From NCBI RefSeq assembly GCF_001280085.1, contig NZ_LGED01000228.1, forward strand, positions 1-49,438: DNA of 49,438 nucleotides, read 5' to 3'. Positions 8,589-14,269 of the stretch are shown here, piece after piece (the first letter of the stretch is position 1; the number at the start of each line of letters is the position of its first letter). The translations under genes were made by a program, and so were the position numbers. The notes beneath the pieces are model-generated. The model was not told where the DNA came from. It worked only from the letters and a program-made list of their open reading frames with translations, and did not search any database. This DNA comes from Saccharothrix sp. NRRL B-16348 (GTDB taxonomy: Bacteria; Actinomycetota; Actinomycetes; Mycobacteriales; Pseudonocardiaceae).

Positions 8589-9143
8589 ATGTCGTCAGAC
8601 GCGGAACTGATCGGCAGATCACTGCGCGGAGACACCGATGCCTTCGTGGAAGTGATCAGCCGTCACGAGACGGCGATCGGGAACTACCTCGCACGCAGAG
8701 TGGGACGTCAGGCCGCCGAGGACGTGCTCGGCGACGTGTGGGTGGCGGCCTACGAGTCCCGGGCGACCTACGACCGTTCGTACCCCGAAGCCAGGCCCTG
8801 GCTGTACGGAGTCGCGCTGAACAGGTTGCGGCGGCACTGGCGGTCGGAACCGGCCGAGGAGCCGGCGTCGGACCTGACCCGCGTGGCGAGCGACTGGGAT
8901 CCCTGGCCGGCGGTCGATGTCCGCGTGGACACGCAGGCGCTGCTGAGCAGGGCTCTGGCCCGGCTCAAACCCGAGGAACGGGAAGTGCTGGGCCTGGTCG
9001 CCTGGGAGGACCTGACCGTCGCGGAGGCCGGGCGGGTGCTCGGGCTCCCGGCAGGCACGGCTCGCCGCCTGTTGCACCAGGCGCGCAAGGCGTTGCGAGA
9101 AGCCCCGGAAGTGGCCGCGCTGCTGCAAGTCCCGACGAAGTGA
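8589..9143 (+). CDS. ECF RNA polymerase sigma factor
   Basis: 184 aa, ATG start with GAGGAG upstream. The sigma-70 region 2 is visible at residues 5-75 (DTDAFVEVISRHETAIGNYLARRVG ... PWLYGVALNRLRRHWR) and region 4 at 115-170 (LKPEEREVLGLVAWEDLTVAEAGRVLGLPAGTARRLLHQARKALR, helix-turn-helix). It directs RNA polymerase to a small regulon, probably including its own operon. The next gene starts 11 bp later and encodes a single-pass membrane protein, the usual partner arrangement for extracytoplasmic function sigma factors. Confidence 0.92.
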   Translation: MSSDAELIGRSLRGDTDAFVEVISRHETAIGNYLARRVGRQAAEDVLGDVWVAAYESRATYDRSYPEARPWLYGVALNRLRRHWRSEPAEEPASDLTRVASDWDPWPAVDVRVDTQALLSRALARLKPEEREVLGLVAWEDLTVAEAGRVLGLPAGTARRLLHQARKALREAPEVAALLQVPTK

Positions 9144-9154
9144 GAAGACGACAC

Positions 9155-10186
9155 ATGGATGAAATGGACCTGATGAAGAAGCTGAGTGATGTGCCATCCC
9201 CGAGTCCTGAGGCCTACGACCGTGCTCGCACGGCACTGAAGACAGCGATGGTGGAGCCCGTGGACAACGTCGTGCGGTCGAAGCGCCGGTTCTCCTGGCC
9301 CAGGGCGGGTGTCGCCGCTGTGGGCGCGGCGGCCGTCGCCGCGGCCGTGGTGATGGGCATGACGGACGGCAACGTCCCGACCGGCCCCTCCACCGAGGCG
9401 GCCGCGCCGGTGGTCGAGTCACCGCTCGTGGAACTGGCCTCCCAGGTCAAGGCCGCCGCCGCGCTGCCGGGTGACTCGTCACTGGTCATCGGCACGAAGA
9501 CCCTGCCGGACAACGCGCCGTACGTCTACTACACCGTCTACACCGACCGTGGCCAGGTCTTCAAGGGCGACTCGGCGAAGACCCTGGCGGCCTCGGTGAC
9601 CAAGAACGACGACCAGGCTGCGCCGTTCGACGCGAAGGTGATGGCGGCGGCCCGCGAAGCCGCGAACGGCGACGTGGAGAAGGCCAGGGTCGCGATGATC
9701 ACCGCCGCCAACAACGCCCTGGGAGTCGGCCTGAGCCCCGCCGACGCGGAGAAGGCCTGGGCGGACGCCCAAGCGGAGGTCGCGGCGCTCGGCAAGGAGC
9801 TTCCCGACCCCAACCCGCGGCCGACGGGCAAGGACCTGGAGAACCGCATCAACAACCACCTGTGGAGCAACACCACGTACGCGCTGTTCGTCGGTGCCGC
9901 CAACGCGGAGGTCCGCGCGGGTGTGCTGAAGCTGCTCGCGACCATCAACGAGGTGACCGTCGGCGAAACCGACCTCGACGGCCAGCGCGCGCTGACCATC
10001 ACCGCGAGCCCTGAAATCCTGGGCGGCGACGCTTCGGCGGTGCTCACCCTCAACGCCGACAACGGCCTCCCCCTCCGCGACGAGGTCTTCCCGGCCGAGA
10101 ACTCGCCGCAACCGTCGAAGTACATGGTGGTGCACTACCAGTCGTCCCGCGTGACCCTCGCCGACGTGGCGGCGGGCAAGATCTGA
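9155..10186 (+). CDS. membrane-anchored partner of the ECF sigma factor (CU044_5270-like)
   Basis: 343 aa. ATG at 9155, 11 bp after the sigma gene. About 47 cytoplasmic residues with many acidic and basic positions, one transmembrane helix (about 48-68, AGVAAVGAAAVAAAVV), then a large extracytoplasmic domain with no Cys. The layout matches the CU044_5270-type proteins that follow ECF sigma genes in actinobacteria, and an anti-sigma or signal-sensing role is inferred from position. The short cytoplasmic part lacks the zinc-binding HxxxCxxC motif of ZAS anti-sigma factors. The gene ends at a very long inverted repeat. Confidence 0.8.
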   Translation: MDEMDLMKKLSDVPSPSPEAYDRARTALKTAMVEPVDNVVRSKRRFSWPRAGVAAVGAAAVAAAVVMGMTDGNVPTGPSTEAAAPVVESPLVELASQVKAAAALPGDSSLVIGTKTLPDNAPYVYYTVYTDRGQVFKGDSAKTLAASVTKNDDQAAPFDAKVMAAAREAANGDVEKARVAMITAANNALGVGLSPADAEKAWADAQAEVAALGKELPDPNPRPTGKDLENRINNHLWSNTTYALFVGAANAEVRAGVLKLLATINEVTVGETDLDGQRALTITASPEILGGDASAVLTLNADNGLPLRDEVFPAENSPQPSKYMVVHYQSSRVTLADVAAGKI

Positions 10187-10255
10187 CCTCCCGCTGAATC
10201 GCTTCTGGGAGGGCCGGCATCGTGCCGGCCCTCCCAGAAGCGGTTCAGTGGGAGG
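10187..10255. terminator. 33-bp near-perfect inverted repeat (terminator hairpin)
   Basis: Arms 10187-10219 and 10223-10255 pair over 33 positions with two G-U wobbles and a 3-nt loop (TCG). It starts immediately after the TGA of the membrane partner gene. Terminator function is likely; the length is far above the usual 10-15 bp, so a role in mRNA stability is also possible. Confidence 0.75.
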
Positions 10256-10317
10256 CGCGCGACCGTCCCACTAGAGTCGGCTTCGCCCTTCACGCCGACC
10301 CGCAACGGGAGCGCACC

Positions 10318-11307
10318 GTGGAAAGCCCGTTCGACGTCGAAGAGATCTTTCCCGACGTCGCCGATTCCGTGCGGCTGCCGCGGCGGCAGAGCGGCAGCTC
10401 GCCCCAAGGCTTGGCGGTGACCCTGATCGCCGACTACACCCTGAGTTCCCGCGCGTGGCTGCCGACCGCGTCGATCGTGGCCCTGCTGGGCGAGTTCGGC
10501 GTGACCGCCGGCGCGGCGAGGACCGCCATCAGCAGGCTGGCCCGCCGAGGCGTGCTGGAGGGCAGCAGACGGGGCAGGCACAGCTCCTACCGCCTGACCG
10601 GGCCCGCCGCGGGCGACCTGTCGTCCGGCGGCATCTCCATCGCGGGCTTCGCCGCCGGACCCGACTCCTGGGACGGGTCGTGGACGGCCTTCGTCTTCAC
10701 CATGCCGAAGGAGGAGAAGAGCCGGCGGAGCTCCCTGCGGGCACAACTGCGATGGCGGGGCTACGCGCCGCTCTACGACGGGGTCTGGGTGTCACCGCAC
10801 CCGATGAAGGAACACGACCACGCCGAACTCGTCGCGGCCACACCCGGCGCCACCACCGCGTTCCGCGCGCGGCACCTGCGGTTCGCCTCGGGCACGACCC
10901 GCGACCCGATCGAAGCCTGGGACATCACGGCCATCGCCGCCGAGTACGAGACGTTCGTCCGACGCTGGACCCCACTGCTGCCCCGCATCCGCGCCGACGA
11001 CATCACCGGCGCAGCCGCCGTCCGCGCCCGCACCGAGGTGATGGACACCTACCGCCGCTTCCCCGCCCTGGATCCCCTCCTCCCCCTCGAACTGCTGCCT
11101 CCCGACTGGCCACGCACCCGCGCACGGGAAACCTTCGTCGCCGTGTACGACGGCCTGGCCGAACCAGCCCAGGACCACGTCCGAGCCGTCGCCGCCCACG
11201 TCGACGACGAACCACGCCCCGACATCCGCACCCACACCGTCGCCGAAATGGCCGTCGGCGTCATCGGCTCCTCCACCAAGGCCACGACCAATCGCGCATC
11301 AGGGTGA
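10318..11307 (+). CDS. PaaX family transcriptional regulator
   Basis: 329 aa. GTG at 10318, preceded by CGGGAG, is preferred over an in-frame ATG at 10222 that lies inside the hairpin. A winged helix-turn-helix occupies about residues 25-95 (LIADYTLSSRAWLPTASIVALLGEFGVTAGAARTAISRLARRGVLEG in segments), followed by the central Cas2-like domain and the PaaX C-terminal domain (ITAIAAEYETFVRRW ... DTYRRFPALDPLLPLELLPPDWP). PaaX represses phenylacetate catabolism in other bacteria, responding to phenylacetyl-CoA. No paa genes are in the window, so the target here is unknown and may be distant. Confidence 0.87.
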   Translation: MESPFDVEEIFPDVADSVRLPRRQSGSSPQGLAVTLIADYTLSSRAWLPTASIVALLGEFGVTAGAARTAISRLARRGVLEGSRRGRHSSYRLTGPAAGDLSSGGISIAGFAAGPDSWDGSWTAFVFTMPKEEKSRRSSLRAQLRWRGYAPLYDGVWVSPHPMKEHDHAELVAATPGATTAFRARHLRFASGTTRDPIEAWDITAIAAEYETFVRRWTPLLPRIRADDITGAAAVRARTEVMDTYRRFPALDPLLPLELLPPDWPRTRARETFVAVYDGLAEPAQDHVRAVAAHVDDEPRPDIRTHTVAEMAVGVIGSSTKATTNRASG

Positions 11308-11395
11308 CCCTCTCCCCTGAAAGAAATAAATGCGTTGCGGCAGTCGATGCGGTGATGCATGCTTGAGGCACACCACGAGACGAGGAGCCGAAGTC

Positions 11396-11536
11396 ATGAC
11401 GAGCATGCGGAAGCGAGGGTCGCAGCGCTTGAGTCAGCATCCCGCGATCGTCGTCGAGTGCCCGTCCTTCGATCGGCACCACCCCGTCTCGATCCGGCGT
11501 GCAATGCCGCTGAACGGCGCGGACTCCCCGCCCTGA
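11396..11536 (+). CDS. possible small protein (46 aa)
   Basis: ATG at 11396 with GAGGAG 8 nt upstream, 46 codons, basic N-terminus (MTSMRKRGSQRL) and an SFDRHHPVSIRRAMPL segment; a terminator-like hairpin follows 28 nt after the stop. The ribosome binding site and terminator make a small gene or a leader peptide plausible. No known family recognised, and at this length chance cannot be excluded. Confidence 0.35.
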   Translation: MTSMRKRGSQRLSQHPAIVVECPSFDRHHPVSIRRAMPLNGADSPP

Positions 11537-11563
11537 CCTGGAATCGGGTCATGTGGACAGGGA

Positions 11564-11603
11564 GCCGCCCATCGGGAAACCGATCCGGGCGGCTTCTTCG
11601 TTT
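11564..11603 (+). terminator. intrinsic terminator after the small ORF
   Basis: GCCGCCC (11564-11570) pairs with GGGCGGC (11587-11593), extended by ATCG/CGAT across a 2-nt bulge, and is followed by TTCTTCGTTT. This is one of the few hairpins in the window with a real U-rich tail. Confidence 0.6.
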
Positions 11604-11850
11604 GCTGCGCCGGCAATCATTTTCCTGGTGACGCTTGGGAAGCAGAAAAACGCCACCCATTCGTTGCCCGAGGTTCCGTCACTGCTGAATGCTGCCCATT
11701 CCGATGGGTTCGGCGTGTTCGTTGACAACTCCACAGCGGAGCAGACATTGATTCATGCGCCGCGCCCTCTGGTCGTCACTCGACCGGAGGCGGCGCGGGG
11801 GAACAGCCGACCGGGGACAACCCGGGCGTGCCGATCCTCCTGGTTACCGA
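11604..11850. other. upstream region of the tRNA array, no gene
   Basis: About 250 bp without a credible coding frame. A TTGACA hexamer at 11722-11727, about 125 bp before the first tRNA, is a candidate -35 box for the array, but no good -10 hexamer sits at the expected distance. Base composition is visibly less GC-rich than the flanks at 11600-11760. Confidence 0.35.
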
Positions 11851-11924
11851 GCCCCTGTAGCTCAGTCGGACAGAGCGCCGCGCTACGAACGCGGAGGTCC
11901 CAGGTTCGACTCCTGGCAGGGGCA
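11851..11924 (+). tRNA. tRNA-Arg (anticodon ACG)
   Basis: Complete cloverleaf: acceptor GCCCCTG/CAGGGGC, U8 A9, D stem GCTC/GAGC, anticodon stem CCGCG/CGCGG with loop CTACGAA (ACG at 11885-11887), T stem CCAGG/CCTGG with TTCGACT loop, discriminator A. CCA is not encoded. The most canonical member of the array. Confidence 0.92.
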
Positions 11925-11958
11925 CGCGCCGGCGTCCGCAAGACGTCGGCGTCGAGAT

Positions 11959-12032
11959 GCTCACGTGGCCCAGCGGCTAGGGCACCGCATTGTCGATGCG
12001 GCGATTCGCGGGTTCGAGTCCCGTCGTGAGCG
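11959..12032 (+). tRNA. tRNA-Asp (anticodon GTC)
   Basis: Acceptor GCTCACG/CGTGAGC, U8 G9, D stem GCCC/GGGC with 8-nt loop, anticodon stem CCGCA/TGCGG with loop TTGTCGA (GTC at 11992-11994), variable loop 6 nt, T stem GCGGG/CCCGT with TTCGAGT loop, discriminator G. All helices pair. CCA not encoded. Confidence 0.88.
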
Positions 12033-12065
12033 CGACCCCGTCGGAGACAGCCGTCGACGGGGCAA

Positions 12066-12138
12066 CGGATGCGCGGGGCACGGCGACCCCACCTGATTTG
12101 GGATCAGGACGCACCGCGTTCGACTCGCGGGCATCCGA
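12066..12138 (+). tRNA. tRNA-Pro-like (anticodon TGG), atypical core
   Basis: All four helices are perfect: acceptor CGGATGC/GCATCCG, D stem GGGG/CCCC, anticodon stem CCTGA/TCAGG with loop TTTGGGA (TGG at 12099-12101), T stem CCGCG/CGCGG with TTCGACT. But position 8 is G, position 14 is C, and the D loop is CACGGCGA, so the normal U8-A14 tertiary pair is missing. Discriminator A. CCA not encoded. Confidence 0.75.
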
Positions 12139-12166
12139 CAAGGCACCGGAGCGCGACGGTACGCCT

Positions 12167-12238
12167 GCCTCTTCAGCTCGACAGGCCGAGCACCCGCCTC
12201 GTAAGCGGGAGGACCGGGTTCGAGTCCTGGCAGGGGAG
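12167..12238 (+). tRNA. tRNA-Thr-like (anticodon CGT), mispaired acceptor
   Basis: D stem GCTC/GAGC, anticodon stem CCCGC/GCGGG with loop CTCGTAA (CGT), T stem CCGGG/CCTGG with TTCGAGT loop. The acceptor GCCTCTT against CAGGGGA gives only 5 of 7 pairs, with position 1 and 7 mismatched, and position 8 is C. Possibly a decaying gene. The 5' end is uncertain by a base or two. Confidence 0.55.
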
Positions 12239-12263
12239 CCGCCGCCTGATCAGGTGGTGGTGA

Positions 12264-12336
12264 CGTCCCGTAGCTCAGCAGGCAGAGCATCCGCCCGACG
12301 TGCGGAGGGTCCCAGGTTCGACTCCTGGCGGGACGA
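12264..12336 (+). tRNA. tRNA-Val (anticodon GAC) with C at position 33
   Basis: Acceptor CGTCCCG/CGGGACG, U8 A9, D stem GCTC/GAGC, anticodon stem TCCGC/GCGGA with loop CCGACGT (GAC), T stem CCAGG/CCTGG with TTCGACT, discriminator A. The helices are perfect, but the nearly universal U33 before the anticodon is C. Only 2 nt separate it from the next tRNA. Confidence 0.78.
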
Positions 12337-12338
12337 CT

Positions 12339-12412
12339 GTGACCGAAGCCGAAGTAGACGAGGCGCCAGATTGTGATTCTGGTCGAAGCCGGTGCGAGTC
12401 CGGTCGGTCACC
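12339..12412 (+). tRNA. tRNA-His-like (anticodon GTG), atypical T loop
   Basis: Acceptor GTGACCG/CGGTCAC, anticodon stem CCAGA/TCTGG with loop TTGTGAT (GTG), T stem GCCGG/CCGGT. The T loop is TGCGAGT rather than TTCGAGT, positions 8-9 are AA, and the D stem is only about 3 bp. The genomic base before the acceptor is T, so a normal encoded G-1 opposite C73 is not obvious. Confidence 0.62.
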
Positions 12413-12456
12413 CCAACCACGCCCCGTGCCGGAGAGCCCTCGGCACCGCTGGTCCA

Positions 12457-12525
12457 CGCGCGTGACCCGGCGGTCACCCGGAGCTCATATCTCCGGGGTG
12501 CCTGGTTCGACACCAGGACGCGCGA
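12457..12525 (+). tRNA. tRNA-Met-like (anticodon CAT), shortened D arm
   Basis: Acceptor CGCGCGT/ACGCGCG, anticodon stem CGGAG/CTCCG with loop CTCATAT (CAT at 12486-12488), variable loop GGGTG, T stem CCTGG/CCAGG with TTCGACA, discriminator A. Only 15 nt lie between acceptor and anticodon stem, about 4 fewer than normal, giving a rudimentary D arm. A CAT anticodon could also read Ile if C34 is lysidinylated. Confidence 0.6.
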
Positions 12526-12564
12526 CCGGATCGACGCCCTAGTGACCTGGGGCGCGATCGTCCC

Positions 12565-12635
12565 GACCCACGTCACGACGGTCGTGAGGCGGCCTGCAAA
12601 GCCGTCGATTCCGGGTTCGACTCCCGGGTGGGTCT
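12565..12635 (+). tRNA. tRNA-Cys-like (anticodon GCA)
   Basis: Acceptor GACCCAC/GTGGGTC, D stem CACG/CGTG with only a 5-nt loop, anticodon stem GCGGC/GCCGT with loop CTGCAAA (GCA at 12596-12598), T stem CCGGG/CCCGG with TTCGACT, discriminator T. Position 8 is G. CCA not encoded. Confidence 0.72.
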
Positions 12636-12678
12636 CGTTGTGTCCGTCTGCTCCGCTGTGGGGAAGGCGCGTTGCCCG

Positions 12679-12705
12679 GGAACTTCCGTTCGGATTCATC
12701 TCGAC
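12679..12705 (+). promoter_or_regulatory. candidate ECF-type promoter of the SigE-family operon
   Basis: GGAACTT at 12679-12685 followed after 16 nt by CGAC at 12702-12705 resembles the GGAAC/CGTT-type promoters used by ECF sigma factors. It lies about 70 bp before the sigma gene, consistent with autoregulation. Confidence 0.4.
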
Positions 12706-12775
12706 TTGAGGCAACCCCGCCGCATCCGGGGCGCGTTCCTGCTGTTGTAGAGGCACAACACAGGAGGTCACCGGG

Positions 12776-13264
12776 GTGAAACGGTCCGAGGAGAGCGCGT
12801 ACCGCGAGTACGTGACGGCTCGGATGGAGATGATGCGGCGCACCGCGTACCTCCTGTGTCGGGACTGGCACACCGCGGACGACGTCGTGTCGATCACCAT
12901 CGGCAAGCTGTACCGGCACTGGCCGAGGGTCGGTGCGACGGCCGGCATCGACGCGTACGTCCGCAAGGCGCTGCTGCGCACCTGGCTGGACGAGAAGCGC
13001 AGGCCGTGGCGCCGAGAAGAGGCCGTCGAGGAGCTGCCCGAGCTGCCGACGGCGGCCGAGTTCGCCGTGGTCGACCGGGCCCAGCTGCTCGACCTGCTCG
13101 ACGGCCTGCCGCCCAAGCGCAGGGCCGCCGTCGTGCTGCGCCTCTACTGCGATCTCTCGGTGGAAGAGACCGCCGAGATCCTCGGCTGCTCCGTGGGCAC
13201 CGTGAAGAGCCAGACCGCGCGGGGGCTCGACACGTTGCGCGCCAGGGCAGCGCAGTCCGACTAG
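12776..13264 (+). CDS. SigE family RNA polymerase sigma factor
   Basis: 162 aa, GTG start after AGGAGGT. Region 2 at residues 5-75 (EYVTARMEMMRRTAYLLC ... ADDVVSITIGKLYRHWPRV ... IDAYVRKALLRTWLDEKRR), region 4 at 105-158 (LDGLPPKRRAAVVLRLYCDLSVEETAEILGCSVGTVKSQTARGLDTLR in segments). This is the actinobacterial SigE-like SACE/SCO-type short sigma factor (the subfamily with YVRKALLR..WLDEKRR). It is followed by a membrane protein gene 13 bp downstream that is probably its modulator. Confidence 0.92.
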   Translation: MKRSEESAYREYVTARMEMMRRTAYLLCRDWHTADDVVSITIGKLYRHWPRVGATAGIDAYVRKALLRTWLDEKRRPWRREEAVEELPELPTAAEFAVVDRAQLLDLLDGLPPKRRAAVVLRLYCDLSVEETAEILGCSVGTVKSQTARGLDTLRARAAQSD

Positions 13265-13277
13265 CGAGAGGTGCGTG

Positions 13278-14156
13278 ATGGACAAGCAACTGTTCGACGA
13301 TGCGATCGGGGAGGTGCCGCCGTCCACGGTCGACGTGGACGCGGTCATCGTCCGCGGCCGCCGCGCGGCCCGGCTTCGCCGCGTGACGCACCCGACGGTC
13401 GCGGCCGGGGTGGCCGTGGTGCTGCTGACCGGTGTGGTCGCGTACTCGATGACACCGGCCGACGACCGTGACGTGACCGTCGGCACGGCACCACCGAGCT
13501 CGAGGCCGTCGACGGCGCACCCGTCCGGCCCTGATCCGGCGGACACGGTCACCTCGATCCCGACCCCGGTGCTGCCACCGCGGTGCGAAGAGGGCGACCT
13601 GGACACCGTCGCCGAGGCCGCCGTGCGCCTCACCCAGGCCGCCACGAACGCCGTGCGGGAACAACGTCCGGACGTGCAGCTCGTGGCGAACGCGACGTTC
13701 CCGGCGGGCACGCCCCGAGGGCCGTTGGAGTTCTACCAGACGGTCGAGCCGGCGTACCCCGACGTGTCCGTCTGCGACGTCCGGGCCACCCTCCACGCTT
13801 GGGCGACGGCCCGTACACCACTCGGGGACGGCAACATCGGGTTCGAGACCTCGCCCGCCTTCTTCCCCACGCTGAACCCGCCGTGCAAGGCGAAGGACAC
13901 GCCCGATCGGATCGACTGCGCGGAGCTCACCGGGCCCCACGGGGAGAAGATCCTCACCGAGGCGTTCGAGTACGAGAGGGGAACCCGCAAGCACCAGGTG
14001 CGGATCATCCGTGCGGACGGCACCTCGCTGCGGATCCACTCGGAGAACGTCGCCACGACAGGCGGCAGTGACGGACCGACCACGCCCGCGCCTCCGTTCA
14101 CCGTCGAACAGCTCATCGCCATCGGCGCCGACCCGGCACTGACGCTGTTCCCGTAG
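13278..14156 (+). CDS. single-pass membrane protein paired with the SigE-family sigma factor
   Basis: 292 aa. The ATG at 13278 has GAGAGG 6 nt upstream; an adjacent GTG is possible. A 35-residue cytoplasmic part rich in Arg (VRGRRAARLRR), one transmembrane helix (about 40-58), a Pro/Ser/Thr-rich linker, and an extracytoplasmic domain with four Cys (RCEEGD, SVCDVR, PPCKAK, DCAEL) that may form two disulphides. Position directly after the sigma gene suggests an anti-sigma or sensory partner. The family was not recognised by motif. Confidence 0.75.
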   Translation: MDKQLFDDAIGEVPPSTVDVDAVIVRGRRAARLRRVTHPTVAAGVAVVLLTGVVAYSMTPADDRDVTVGTAPPSSRPSTAHPSGPDPADTVTSIPTPVLPPRCEEGDLDTVAEAAVRLTQAATNAVREQRPDVQLVANATFPAGTPRGPLEFYQTVEPAYPDVSVCDVRATLHAWATARTPLGDGNIGFETSPAFFPTLNPPCKAKDTPDRIDCAELTGPHGEKILTEAFEYERGTRKHQVRIIRADGTSLRIHSENVATTGGSDGPTTPAPPFTVEQLIAIGADPALTLFP

Positions 14157-14174
14157 GTCAGCGGACGAGGAAGC

Positions 14175-14227
14175 GCCACCCGAACCGGCCCGGACGAACA
14201 CATCCGGATCCAGCCGGTTCGGGTGGC
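14175..14227. terminator. bidirectional compound hairpin terminator
   Basis: A perfect 15-bp stem (14175-14189 with 14213-14227) encloses a smaller CCGGA/TCCGG hairpin. It sits in the 113-bp gap between two convergent genes. Confidence 0.7.
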
Positions 14228-14269
14228 CGCCACCGCCCAGCCCTCGACCCGCAACGGGCAGACCGGTTG

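Noticed and set aside
11549..11734. 61-codon minus-strand frame considered as a DUF397 protein
   Set aside because: The Trp/Ser pattern is superficially similar, but the conserved DUF397 core (VAVRDSKDP type) is missing, and it crosses the terminator.
12426..12445. GTGCCG/CGGCAC hairpin between the His and Met tRNAs, considered as a ninth tRNA
   Set aside because: There is no anticodon arm or T arm around it; it is only a short stem.
11753..13116. Several minus-strand frames with LPGVEPGT-like motifs
   Set aside because: These are translations of the antisense of tRNA T arms (GGTTCGA context), a well-known false protein signal.
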